From positions 1-42,720 of the IMG/VR virus record IMGVR_UViG_3300020060_000007: a stretch of DNA of 42,720 nucleotides. One strand, 5' to 3'. The notes beneath the pieces are model-generated. The model was not told where the DNA came from. It ran no database searches and was given only the letters and a program-made list of their open reading frames with translations. Below are positions 15,975 through 22,453 of the stretch, piece after piece (position 1 is the stretch's first letter; the number at the start of each line of letters is the position of its first letter). The stretch comes from a virus. The translations under genes and the position numbers were made by a program.

Positions 15975-16008
15975 GCTAAATTACCGTAACGGTGGGTAAG
16001 GCAACAAT
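15975..16008 (-). promoter_or_regulatory. Possible promoter with inverted repeat
   Basis: On the minus strand TTGTTG is followed after 18 bases by TAATTT, a fair match to a sigma70-type promoter for a G+C-rich genome. The spacer contains an inverted element, TTACC-GTAACGGT-GGTAA on the plus strand at about 15981-15999, which could bind a regulator. The gap between genes (15952-16016) is the longest inside the lower early operon, which supports an internal promoter. Confidence 0.35.
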
Positions 16009-16016
16009 CGACACGC

Positions 16017-16244
16017 TCAAGCAACACGCCTGCCCTTGCGGTTAGGCCTCTGGTGTGAGCGTTCATCAAGGCACCGGACCTGCCAGTAGTTGACCTCGGT
16101 GACGTTCGCGCGGCGGGTCTGGCATTGGGCCATCCAGGCTCGAATGGTCTTCAGTGGCCGGCCGAGCAGGATCGCTACATCCCTCGGCCGGGCCCACTGT
16201 GGCGGCCTGGAGCACCACTCGCAGGCTGCCGCATCGTGACTCAC
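16017..16244 (-). CDS. Small HTH-like protein
   Basis: A 75-aa protein from GTG 16244 (VSHDAAACEWCSRPPQWARP) overlapping the upstream stop by GTGA. It has a CEWC pair and a helix-turn-helix-like stretch, PRDVAILLGRPLKTIRAWMAQ, as in MerR or transposon-type wing helix starts, followed by a basic tail (RSHQRPNRKGRRVA). Probably a DNA-binding protein; target unknown. Confidence 0.65.
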   Translation of the reverse strand: MSHDAAACEWCSRPPQWARPRDVAILLGRPLKTIRAWMAQCQTRRANVTEVNYWQVRCLDERSHQRPNRKGRRVA

Positions 16245-17029
16245 GAGACTTCCTCGATGCGACCTCGCACAGCGATCCAATACTCAGCCTCCGAGTACGA
16301 CCTCCCGCACCTGCGGCACTCGTAGTTGTCGCTGTAGCCGCCCTGGTCGCACTTGGCGTGCTCGGTGGCTTCCTCGGGGTAGGAAATGAGGATCTGCCTG
16401 AGCATGATCGTCGGGTCCTGGTCGCCTGCCATGGCCCGCGCGCGCTTGGTGTGGGCGCATCCCCTCTTCGGTGAAGCCGTGCGGGTCAGGTGCTGGCCGC
16501 ACCCGCTACACGGGACGCCACGCTCCACCCGGTCGCCGTGGCGCAGGGACGACTCCAGGGCGCCCACGGACTTCGCGAGCTGGGTGGAGAACTCATCGAA
16601 GGCGGGATGATGCTGCGCCGCCCACGCGAGGCGCTTCGAGAGGTAGGCCGTGGTACTGCCGATGGTCGCCTTCTCGGGGGCTGCGGGTTCCTTGCGGAGG
16701 TTCCGCCAGTCGTCCTCCCATGAGCCGAGCATGAAGCTGATGGGATCGGGGTCGAGTTGGAACAGGGCGTCAGGCTCTGAGCGGCCCTCAGAGCCGTCGG
16801 ACAGCATGACCAACAGGTCACCGCCCGGGAGCGGCCGTTCGTGGCTCCTGGATCCATCCTTGGGCGTGCCGCCGGAGACCGCGGGCCACCCGTCAAGGCG
16901 CTCGTCACCTACTGCGGCGAGTTCGAGGATCGAGGACAGGTTGTTGCGCGCCCGGTTCAGGCAGTTGATGCACGTCTGCGGCTCATCGCCGAGGTCGCGA
17001 AAGCAGACGATGCAGGCCGTGACGCTCAT
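16241..17029 (-). CDS. Zinc-binding hypothetical protein, 262 aa
   Basis: Starts MSVTACIVCFRDLGDEPQTC at ATG 17029; an upstream in-frame start overlaps the next gene more deeply and is not favoured. It has three cysteine clusters: CIVC with CINC at the N-terminus, CSGCGQHL in the middle and CDQ...CRRCGRSY near the end, suggesting several zinc ribbons. The middle (SFMLGSWEDDWRNLRKEPAA, TAYLSKRLAWAAQHHPAFDE) is a helical block recurrent in actinophage early proteins of unknown role. A role in nucleic acid metabolism or regulation is only an inference. Confidence 0.75.
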   Translation of the reverse strand: MSVTACIVCFRDLGDEPQTCINCLNRARNNLSSILELAAVGDERLDGWPAVSGGTPKDGSRSHERPLPGGDLLVMLSDGSEGRSEPDALFQLDPDPISFMLGSWEDDWRNLRKEPAAPEKATIGSTTAYLSKRLAWAAQHHPAFDEFSTQLAKSVGALESSLRHGDRVERGVPCSGCGQHLTRTASPKRGCAHTKRARAMAGDQDPTIMLRQILISYPEEATEHAKCDQGGYSDNYECRRCGRSYSEAEYWIAVRGRIEEVS

Positions 17030-17145
17030 CCGAACCTCCGGTGTCGCTCGCACACCAGTTCGGTACCGGTGTTGTCTGTGTACGGTCTGGTTCGGGTGGC
17101 TGGGGTTCCACAGCCGTCAGCGCAGAGAGCAGGGTCTAGGTTCAT
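17026..17145 (-). CDS. 39-aa Cys-containing microprotein
   Basis: Encodes MNLDPALCADGCGTPATRTR to RHRRFG (39 aa), with Cys residues at CADGC and VCERH. ATG 17145 overlaps the upstream stop by ATGA and its stop overlaps the next start (17029) by ATGA, which supports expression. The text resembles the N-terminal zinc motif common to small actinophage early proteins (CGTPAT...YC). Function unknown. Confidence 0.6.
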   Translation of the reverse strand: MNLDPALCADGCGTPATRTRPYTDNTGTELVCERHRRFG

Positions 17146-17324
17146 GGGGTCTCCCGAGGCGTGGACCAAGTCGTCCGGCAAGCGCGCGCAGGCATCACGT
17201 CGTGGCCGCAGGCGATACAGAACGCTGGATCGTCGGGCGTGATGATGACCTCGCCGCCACATGTACCGCAGCGGGCGTGCACGACGCACCACGGATCAGG
17301 ACAGGTGCAGGCCTCGCCGCTCAT
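17142..17324 (-). CDS. 60-aa zinc-ribbon protein
   Basis: Encodes MSGEACTCPDPWCVVHARCG to TPRETP. Cysteines CTC, WC, CGTC and CIAC form a compact probable zinc ribbon (ARCGTCGGEVIITPDDPAFC). Starts and ends in ATGA overlaps with its neighbours. Role unknown. Confidence 0.65.
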   Translation of the reverse strand: MSGEACTCPDPWCVVHARCGTCGGEVIITPDDPAFCIACGHDVMPARACRTTWSTPRETP

Positions 17325-17728
17325 GTGGGGTCTCCACTTCGGCCGGGGCAGTTGCGCATGTGGTTCCGCGCCGTCTGGAAGATCTCCAGCAGCCCGGTGT
17401 GGCTCCTGCTCGGCTCGAACCGGTGGATCGTCGGGCAGTGAGCGCAGGAGACCTCTACGTCACCGTTGACGGTGGCCTGGATCAGGTAGCCGTCGAAGTC
17501 AACGGCTCGCTCAGCTGCTTCCTGGCGGCCTAGCTTCAACCCGAGGGCGGTTGCTGTCTCGAACAGGGGGCGGAGGTGAGGAAGAGCGGCCTCCAGAGCA
17601 GCGAGGGACATCTTCGAGGCGTCCTGGATACCGACGTTGCACGCATAGAACCCGCCCCCGATCTGGTAGCCCTCGATCGCGTCAGCGCCCGCCTCCACCG
17701 CTGCGGGTGGTATCACCATGTCAGTCAC
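17321..17728 (-). CDS. Hypothetical protein, 135 aa
   Basis: MTDMVIPPAAVEAGADAIEG to GRSGDPT. Helical N-terminal half (MSLAALEAALPHLRPLFETA), then VDFDGYLIQATVNGDVEVSC with CAHC and a later NCPG, so a zinc site may exist. The N-terminal phrase PPAAVEAGADAIEG recurs in early proteins of actinophages. No function can be assigned. ATG 17728 overlaps the MazG-like gene stop by ATGA. Confidence 0.7.
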   Translation of the reverse strand: MTDMVIPPAAVEAGADAIEGYQIGGGFYACNVGIQDASKMSLAALEAALPHLRPLFETATALGLKLGRQEAAERAVDFDGYLIQATVNGDVEVSCAHCPTIHRFEPSRSHTGLLEIFQTARNHMRNCPGRSGDPT

Positions 17729-18156
17729 GCGCGCTTCCCTCCGTGCTTGGCGGGGCGGGTCAGGTTGAATGCGATCTTGCGCTCGTACTCAGCGCGGAGG
17801 TCGATGCCGTATGTGGCGCAGTTGTCGAGCAGGCGGATGAAGATGTCCGCGAACTCAGACCCCACACCTTCGGGCTTATGGGGGTTGCCGAGGTAGTCGA
17901 CGCCCTCGCGGGTCGCATCCTTCGCGTAGCCCCACTTGCGCCACGCCTCCCACGCCTCCGAGACCTCACCGTGGAGGTTTGCGATGGCCGTCGGGAATTG
18001 AACCTGCTCACCGTTGCCCCAGTCGTGCCGGGCGTTGACCTCCACCACCTCGGCTTGCATCGCCTCCAGCGTCTTCACTCGCGCTAGCCGTTGTTCCTGG
18101 TGCAGGGCTTTACCCGCTCTACGGGCTGCCTCGAATTCGGTGCGGTCGTCAGTCAC
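17725..18156 (-). CDS. MazG-like nucleotide pyrophosphohydrolase
   Basis: A 143-aa protein from GTG 18156, giving the same 8-nt overlap seen elsewhere. The MazG-like metal site is visible: FPTAIANLHGEVSEAWEAWR (ExxE) and, further on, EGVGSEFADIFIRLLDNCAT (ExxD), followed by EYERKIAFNLTRPAKHGGKR, the usual basic closing. Such enzymes hydrolyse non-canonical NTPs or alarmones such as ppGpp. In phages they may modulate the nucleotide pool or starvation response during infection. The N-terminal 35 residues are a charged helix. Confidence 0.82.
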   Translation of the reverse strand: MTDDRTEFEAARRAGKALHQEQRLARVKTLEAMQAEVVEVNARHDWGNGEQVQFPTAIANLHGEVSEAWEAWRKWGYAKDATREGVDYLGNPHKPEGVGSEFADIFIRLLDNCATYGIDLRAEYERKIAFNLTRPAKHGGKRA

Positions 18157-18346
18157 GGGTGGCCTCGCAGGACTCATCAGGCGGGCGCTCGTCCATCCCG
18201 GCTTTATGGAACGGAATTCGGCCGTCAACGACAGTGACGTGGGCGCCGCAGGAGCAGCGAGCGCCGAAGATCCTGTCGTTCGGGATTCCGGTCAGATCAC
18301 CGGTCAGTCCGAGTCCGCTGTATGGACAGAGAGCCGCGTCGGTCAT
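18149..18346 (-). CDS. 65-aa Cys-rich hypothetical protein
   Basis: MTDAALCPYSGLGLTGDLTG to SCEATRD. It has LCPYSG and ARCSCGAHV, a possible zinc ribbon, and no recognised family. ATGA coupling with the upstream gene and an 8-nt overlap with the downstream one support its reality. Confidence 0.62.
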   Translation of the reverse strand: MTDAALCPYSGLGLTGDLTGIPNDRIFGARCSCGAHVTVVDGRIPFHKAGMDERPPDESCEATRD

Positions 18347-18618
18347 GCGGTAGCCCCCAAACCGGCCCAGCCAGAGGGTCCGAGACCCCAGGCGATGCCG
18401 TCAGTCGTCCCAGGCCGTTCTCGGGGATACCACTTGGCCTCCCCGGATGGATTCAGGGTTGTCGTCGGGTCCTCACAGGTGAGGTTCCCGTTGTCTAGAT
18501 GCTGGTGGGCCGTGAAAGCCGTCTCGCCACTGAAGGTCAGGTGGCACGCGGTGCAGTGGCCGTCCTGGTCGTTCGCGCGGGACACCTTGCCGCATCGCGG
18601 GTCGGTCATGGTCTTCAT
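18343..18618 (-). CDS. FDXHR-type zinc-binding protein
   Basis: A 91-aa protein. Residues about 20-55, HCTACHLTFSGETAFTAHQH then NLTCEDP, match the small phage zinc-binding domain family named for its FDxHR motif (here AFTAHQ), with C..C, His and Cys as probable zinc ligands. A C-terminal Gly/Trp tail follows. Members are common in actinophage early regions; their role is unknown. The start ATG 18618 overlaps the loader-like gene stop by ATGA. Confidence 0.7.
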   Translation of the reverse strand: MKTMTDPRCGKVSRANDQDGHCTACHLTFSGETAFTAHQHLDNGNLTCEDPTTTLNPSGEAKWYPRERPGTTDGIAWGLGPSGWAGLGATA

Positions 18619-19049
18619 GCGTTCCTCCGTGGGATGCGCTGGAAGGCGCCTTGGGTGATTGCCTTGACCTTCTGGACGCCGGCCTCATCGCGGCCCGAGT
18701 CCAGCTCCTTCGGCTTCAGGTCGCCGTCAGCGATCGCCTTCTCGGTGGCGGTCTGCCACTCGATGAACGCGCGCCAGTTGTCCGGGTCCAACTCCTCAGC
18801 CGGCGGAGGCGGGATGGCGCCGAACTCCGCGATCCGCTTGGCCCGGATCCGCTTCACCTCCGCGATGATCTCGGCGACCGCGATGAACACCTGCTTGGCA
18901 CCGAGCGTCTTCACGGCCTCAAGGGCGTCGACGTAGCGGATCTCCGGCATCAGGTCGGCCCACGCGTCTCCGGTGTACTCGTTGAAGCGTTGCTGCGGGC
19001 AAAGCTGCTCGACGTAGCCGGACAGCATCACCGCTTCCTGGGGGGTCAT
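18615..19049 (-). CDS. Putative helicase loader (G39P-like)
   Basis: A 144-aa protein, MTPQEAVMLSGYVEQLCPQQ. The helical N-terminus fits the layout of the SPP1 G39P/helicase-loader group: an initial helix, a short segment RFNEYTGDAWADLMPEIRYV, then DALEAVKTLGAKQVFIAVAE leading to IIAEVKRIRAKR. It directly follows the DnaD-like initiator with an ATGA overlap, the usual pairing. It would deliver the host replicative helicase to the phage origin. Similarity is read by eye and the C-terminal half is divergent. Confidence 0.65.
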   Translation of the reverse strand: MTPQEAVMLSGYVEQLCPQQRFNEYTGDAWADLMPEIRYVDALEAVKTLGAKQVFIAVAEIIAEVKRIRAKRIAEFGAIPPPPAEELDPDNWRAFIEWQTATEKAIADGDLKPKELDSGRDEAGVQKVKAITQGAFQRIPRRNA

Positions 19050-19804
19050 GCGAGTTCTCCTCGTGGGGTGGCGACTCGTTGCAGGGAGCGCTCGAGACGG
19101 CCAACGGAGTCAGGGCGGCTAGGTGCCGCCCGCTTGTAGGTCTTGGCGTTGTTCAGCCAGGTGCGGAAGGCGGCATCCCACGACTTCATCGTCGAGCCCT
19201 TGGCCTCGTGGTGGTCGCGGAACTTGCGCAACTCGAAGGCGGGATCCAGTCCGTAGTCGATCGCGATCTCGAGGTGGTCCTCCTTCGGCTTCCAGTCGGC
19301 CGGCAGTTGTGTCGCGCGCTTGCGCGTAGTGGGTTCGGGGGCGGGATCCTCGGGAGGACTCGCTACCTCGGCCGAAGAGAATTCCCTTCCCTTCCCTTCC
19401 CTTCCCTTCCCTAAAACGACGGAGTCCTCTAGAGGACTCGCTAGGGCTACGGAGGACTCGTCAAGAGATGCACGTTTCCGCAGGTCAGCCCGCACGTATC
19501 TCTCTAGAGCCGGATTCGACACCCGCTGGTGTCGCTTCCAGTGAGTTATCCACAGGACAATCCCGGTCGGCCCGTCAAATGCCTCCAGAAGGGAGGCCTC
19601 CAGAAGCCTCGCGAGGGCTCTAGAGATATCGACGTCATCGCCCGGGAAGATCTGCATCTTGATCCGCCGCGGCGAGTAATCGAGGTAGCCCTGGTCGTCG
19701 GCGAAGTTCCAGAGGCCGATGAACAGCAGCCGCTCATGGAATTCGAGTTCGACGATCTTCTCGTCGGTCCAGAAGTCGGGCTTAATCGTCCGGATCCGCG
19801 CCAT
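19046..19804 (-). CDS. DnaD-like replication initiator
   Basis: A 252-aa protein starting MARIRTIKPDFWTDEKIVEL, the hallmark opening of actinophage replication initiators with a winged-helix N-terminus (FHERLLFIGLWNFADDQGYL, RRIKMQIFPGDDVDI). A Ser/Glu/Arg-rich linker contains GKGREGKGRE, encoded by six TTCCC units. The C-terminal domain has the DnaD-type stretch LPADWKPKEDHLEIAIDYGL and a motif near WDAAFRTWLNNAKTYKRA. Start ATG 19804 overlaps the methyltransferase-like gene by TAATG. It probably binds origin repeats inside its own gene (see 19354-19625) and recruits the loader encoded next. Confidence 0.88.
   Translation of the reverse strand: MARIRTIKPDFWTDEKIVELEFHERLLFIGLWNFADDQGYLDYSPRRIKMQIFPGDDVDISRALARLLEASLLEAFDGPTGIVLWITHWKRHQRVSNPALERYVRADLRKRASLDESSVALASPLEDSVVLGKGREGKGREFSSAEVASPPEDPAPEPTTRKRATQLPADWKPKEDHLEIAIDYGLDPAFELRKFRDHHEAKGSTMKSWDAAFRTWLNNAKTYKRAAPSRPDSVGRLERSLQRVATPRGELA
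19354..19625. other. Putative replication origin: iterons inside initiator gene
   Basis: Within the linker and winged-helix coding part there are three GAGGACTCG direct repeats (19354, 19432, 19452), an inverted copy forming the perfect 18-bp palindrome at 19422-19439, three CTCTAGAG palindromes (19427, 19502, 19618) and six TTCCC units (19382-19411). The first two GAGGACTCG copies are 78 bases apart, the next 20 bases, so the third is out of codon phase and protein repetition does not explain them. Initiator genes with internal origins are well known in lambdoid and Gram-positive phages. Function is inferred. Confidence 0.5.
19382..19411. repeat. Six tandem TTCCC units
   Basis: Thirty bases of TTCCC repeated six times on the plus strand (GGGAA on the coding strand), encoding GKGREGKGRE in the initiator linker. 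It is a purine-tract repeat prone to slippage and could form part of an origin. Confidence 0.85.
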
Positions 19805-20523
19805 TAGGCAACCCACCTCATCGTCTTATCGAGGTATGCCTTTCGCCCGTCAATATGGCCGGCGAGCAGTTGATGCGGCAGATCATGAACGGCGAGCAAT
19901 GCGAACGCCTTATCGAAGCCTGCCAGGTAGTTCCCGCCGAAGGCATGCCCCACCGTGTCGGGGTAGATCAGCGGTTCGCGGATCGGGTCGAGGTCGAACC
20001 AGTACCGCTGCGACTTGCTGAACAGGAACATCAGTTCGTAGCGGCAGGAGAGCCGGTCCGTGACGCTCTCGGGCATGGCGTTCGGCTTGTTCCAGACGAT
20101 CGCGTTGCGGAGGATCCACCCGTCGTCCTGCAGCGCGAGGGCGACGCGCCACGGCATGCCGAGCAGGTTCTTCGGAGCGAATCCGGGAACACGAGTCGAC
20201 TGCTGCGGGACACTCCCGATCGTTCCATGCTTGCCGCCGTTCCCCTGTCCGCCAGCGCTGTACGAGTCGCCGAGGTTGAGCCACAGCGTCCCGACGTCGG
20301 CGAGCACTCGGCGCACCTCGGCGAACAGGGCGCGCATCGTCTCGACGTACTCGGCAGGCGTCTTCTCCAGCCCGTACTGCCCCGGCTCGCCGTAGTCGCG
20401 CAGCCCGAAGTACGGCGGCGAGGTAACGCAGCTGTCGACCGAGGCGTCCGGCAGGGTACTCAGGACTTTGAGCGAGTCGCCGTGGTGCAGTGTTACCTGG
20501 TCGTCGCTGTAGTGGACGGTCAT
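19804..20523 (-). CDS. Truncated N4/N6 DNA methyltransferase-like protein
   Basis: A 239-aa protein. It begins like beta-class DNA methyltransferases: LHHGDSLKVLSTLPDASVDS, catalytic SCVTSPPYFGLRDYG, then VLADVGTLWLNLGDSYSAGG, KNLLGMPWRVALALQDDGWI, MPESVTDRLSCRYELMFLFS and RYWFDLDPIREP. In this class an AdoMet-binding DPFxGSGT motif should follow, but the protein instead ends in an unrelated-looking GFDKAFALLAVHDLPHQLLA and KTMRWVA. No DPF-GSG text occurs in any frame in that stretch. The gene ends in TAATG with the initiator. It may be inactive, use a partner, or bind DNA only. Confidence 0.82.
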   Translation of the reverse strand: MTVHYSDDQVTLHHGDSLKVLSTLPDASVDSCVTSPPYFGLRDYGEPGQYGLEKTPAEYVETMRALFAEVRRVLADVGTLWLNLGDSYSAGGQGNGGKHGTIGSVPQQSTRVPGFAPKNLLGMPWRVALALQDDGWILRNAIVWNKPNAMPESVTDRLSCRYELMFLFSKSQRYWFDLDPIREPLIYPDTVGHAFGGNYLAGFDKAFALLAVHDLPHQLLAGHIDGRKAYLDKTMRWVA

Positions 20524-20912
20524 CCCGCCACCTCCCCGAGCAGGGGAGACTCACAGGGGGTACGGGAGCCGTCATCCGACAGCTTGAACCAGCCCTCGAA
20601 CAGCAGGATGGGCTCCTGGGTGGGGTCGATGTCGGGGTTGTTCCGTGGCAGCAGCCACCCCGTCATCCCCGCGGCCTTGGGGTGTTCGGTAACCCAGCCA
20701 TGACAGCCGAAGACGCCATCGCCACATGCGCGGATGAGGATCGAGGCACGCTCGAGTAGAGCCGAACCACCGCGGCCCTTGTTCAGCCTGTGGTGGATGG
20801 AGCTCGGCCTGTCCACGATGGACTGCCCGCACATCTGACAGCGGTGCCCGTCACGCTGGCGTACGAGGGTGCGGGCGGCCTCTACGTCCTTACGAGTGGC
20901 CTTCGGGGACAT
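20520..20912 (-). CDS. HNH endonuclease
   Basis: A 130-aa protein. HNH features: RDGHRCQMCGQSIVDRPSSI with paired Cys, IHHRLNKGRGG with the His pair, then ILIRACGDGVFGCHGWVTEH with the second Cys pair and final His. The C-terminal third (GWLLPRNNPDIDPTQEPILL) is typical of actinophage HNH proteins related to recombination NinG-like genes. The N-terminus KATRKDVEAARTLVRQ is helical and basic. TAATG coupling with the upstream gene. May act as a homing nuclease or in recombination. Confidence 0.85.
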   Translation of the reverse strand: MSPKATRKDVEAARTLVRQRDGHRCQMCGQSIVDRPSSIHHRLNKGRGGSALLERASILIRACGDGVFGCHGWVTEHPKAAGMTGWLLPRNNPDIDPTQEPILLFEGWFKLSDDGSRTPCESPLLGEVAG

Positions 20913-21148
20913 TAGCCACCGTCCATCTGGTCTGCGAGGCGGTTGAGCATGACGTTCAGTTCATCCTCGAAGCCGCCTCGCTGAGACAGGTTCACCAGAT
21001 ACGCAAGGGTTCCGAGCGTCACCCAGCGAGTGGCCGTGATCGCCTCCTCGTTCCAGTCGCCTCCTCGCTCGAGGATGTCCTTGGTGATGATGTAGTCGCT
21101 GGCCCCGCCGACCAGTTGATCAGTCAAGGCCTGTCCGCGCTCGTCCAT
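20912..21148 (-). CDS. Hypothetical protein, 78 aa
   Basis: MDERGQALTDQLVGGASDYI to LADQMDGG. Helical, acidic, with SDYIITKDILERGGDWNEEA and TLAYLVNLSQRGGFEDELNV; no cysteines, no motif I recognise. Coupled by TAATG on both sides. Confidence 0.65.
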   Translation of the reverse strand: MDERGQALTDQLVGGASDYIITKDILERGGDWNEEAITATRWVTLGTLAYLVNLSQRGGFEDELNVMLNRLADQMDGG

Positions 21149-21318
21149 TAGCTGGCCTCCTGAAGTTCCGGGCGGGTCTCTTTCTGGTGGCGCTTAGCGA
21201 GCCGGCTGGGGTGCAGTTCGGACCTCGACCCGAAGTGGTAGAGGTCGCAGTCCATGCACCAGAAGCCCCACTGGGTCTCGTCGTCGGTGACGAACACGAG
21301 GGGTCGGTGGCCCTTCAT
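21148..21318 (-). CDS. Small hypothetical zinc-ribbon-like protein, 56 aa
   Basis: From ATG 21318: MKGHRPLVFVTDDETQWGFW, with CMDCDLYHFGSRSELHPSRL, a CxxC and a possible His pair. The start overlaps the preceding mini-gene stop by ATGA. A longer open frame upstream reads through the neighbour and is not favoured. Confidence 0.6.
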   Translation of the reverse strand: MKGHRPLVFVTDDETQWGFWCMDCDLYHFGSRSELHPSRLAKRHQKETRPELQEAS

Positions 21319-21359
21319 GAGGCGAGCCTGACGTAAATGCGATTGGCCGCGCAGGTCAT
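21315..21359 (-). CDS. Possible 14-aa microprotein
   Basis: ATG ACC ... TCA TGA encodes MTCAANRIYVRLAS. It is bounded by ATGA overlaps on both sides, exactly like the full-size genes of this operon. It may be a coupling bridge that carries ribosomes from 21356-21493 to 21148-21318, or a truncated remnant of a longer gene. Too short to judge by composition. Confidence 0.35.
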   Translation of the reverse strand: MTCAANRIYVRLAS

Positions 21360-21493
21360 ATCGACACCCCCGCAAGGGTCCGCTCGGTGGCGACGATGGT
21401 GCGGCCGACGTCGATGCGGGCATGCAGCGCGCGGATGTGCTCCCGCTGGATCCGCACGAGGGCGGCAGTCTTGTCTCGGTTGGTGTGCGCCAC
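21356..21493 (-). CDS. Small hypothetical protein, 45 aa
   Basis: From GTG 21493 (TAGTG overlap with the upstream stop): VAHTNRDKTAALVRIQREHI to LAGVSI. One predicted amphipathic, basic helix (LVRIQREHIRALHARIDVGR). No family recognised. Support comes from tight coupling on both sides. Confidence 0.55.
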   Translation of the reverse strand: MAHTNRDKTAALVRIQREHIRALHARIDVGRTIVATERTLAGVSI

Positions 21494-21684
21494 TAGCAGC
21501 CCCGCCTCTCGTCGTCATCCAGCACGAGCTCGGCTGGAGTCACGGGCGGGTCGTAGATCGCCTTGATCTCCTCGCGCGAGAGACCGCCACCGACGTTGCG
21601 GTAGACCTCGTCCAGCGCCTTGGACGCCTTCCTGACGGCAGGGTCGGTGCGCTCCAGTTCATCGAGGTCGTCCTGCAGGCTCAT
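21493..21684 (-). CDS. Hypothetical protein, 63 aa
   Basis: MSLQDDLDELERTDPAVRKA to DDDERRGC. Acidic, with a helical N-terminus (DELERTDPAVRKASKALDEV), as found in short antitoxin-like or antirepressor-like proteins, but no motif supports such a role. Coupled to the RHH gene by ATGA. Confidence 0.65.
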   Translation of the reverse strand: MSLQDDLDELERTDPAVRKASKALDEVYRNVGGGLSREEIKAIYDPPVTPAELVLDDDERRGC

Positions 21685-21890
21685 CGCAACGCTCCGATGA
21701 TCTCGACGACGTTGCCGTCCGCATCGACCGCCGCCAGCCGGTTGCCCAGCGCGGTCTGCACATCCTGGTAGTTCAGGACGCTGACCGCGTGACGTACCGC
21801 CTCGGTGACCGTCACCCCATGTGCGCGGGAGTACGCCTCAAGCGATGCCCTGCACTCGTCATTGATGTTCACGTTCAGGCGGGTGGTCAT
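21681..21890 (-). CDS. Ribbon-helix-helix DNA-binding protein
   Basis: A 69-aa protein, MTTRLNVNINDECRASLEAY. N-terminal strand RLNVNIND, helix CRASLEAYSRAHGVTVTEAV and second helix RHAVSVLNYQDV match the RHH (CopG/Arc) fold. A transcriptional regulator of phage or host genes is likely, binding as a dimer. The C-terminal DADGNVVEIIGALR may mediate oligomers. ATGA coupling both sides. Confidence 0.8.
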   Translation of the reverse strand: MTTRLNVNINDECRASLEAYSRAHGVTVTEAVRHAVSVLNYQDVQTALGNRLAAVDADGNVVEIIGALR

Positions 21891-22453
21891 GAGACCTCCC
21901 CGAAGTCGAGCGCGGCCTGTCCGTCAACCTCAAGCGGTTGGCCCTCAGCTACTGCCACAACGCGACCGAACACGCCGGTGCCGGGGAATAGGTCGTCGAT
22001 CCGGTCACCGTGCTTCCAGCCGAGGATGTCCAGGACCCAGCGGCAGAAGTCCTTGGGCTTGGCTCCGGTCAGGCCCTTCCTCAGGGTGATGTTCGCCGCA
22101 AGGAAGTCCTTCGGGGTCGTAGCCTCTCCGCCCTTCTCAGGCGGCGGATGCTTGGAATTCCTGCCACCCCGGAACAGCAAGGGCTCCCAGGCATAGGCTG
22201 GGCGTACGCCCTTCTTGTAGGCGTGGAACGGCTTCACCCAGGCGCCAATGCGGACGTCATCGGGGCACATCGGCAGCAGCACCTTGAGGCTCGGGGTGTG
22301 ACAGCTGAGCGCCCAGCCATCGGGGTACTCGCGGCACAGACGCTCGATCAGCAGGCGGTGGGTCTCGGGGTCGTCCCAATCCCGCGAGTTCGGGTGCTCG
22401 GGGTAGAGCCGCCCACATCCCAGATAGACAGGGTCGGCGTAGGCGAACTTCAT
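21887..22453 (-). CDS. DNA methyltransferase-like protein with altered DPPY motif
   Basis: A 188-aa protein from ATG 22453 (MKFAYADPVYLGCGRLYPEH). The family opening is normally ADPPYLG, the catalytic motif; here it reads ADPVYLG. Then WDDPETHRLLIERLCREYPD, GWALSCHTPSLKVLLPMCPD, VRIGAWVKPFHAYKKGVRPA, and near the end DDLFPGTGVFGRVV, the AdoMet-binding DxFxGxG motif. Members are common in actinophages and modify adenine or cytosine against host restriction. Pro to Val in the catalytic motif may reduce activity or change the target. Confidence 0.8.
   Translation of the reverse strand: MKFAYADPVYLGCGRLYPEHPNSRDWDDPETHRLLIERLCREYPDGWALSCHTPSLKVLLPMCPDDVRIGAWVKPFHAYKKGVRPAYAWEPLLFRGGRNSKHPPPEKGGEATTPKDFLAANITLRKGLTGAKPKDFCRWVLDILGWKHGDRIDDLFPGTGVFGRVVAVAEGQPLEVDGQAALDFGEVS

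Noticed and set aside
19382-19411. TTCCC array as a CRISPR-like or minisatellite array
   Set aside because: Units are 5 bases, without spacers, and are coding (GKGRE); it is a simple repeat in a protein linker.
21315-21518. 67-codon minus frame ending at 21315
   Set aside because: Its N-terminal 53 codons are Arg/Pro/His shadow of the 45-aa gene at 21356-21493; only the last 14 codons from ATG 21359 are plausible.
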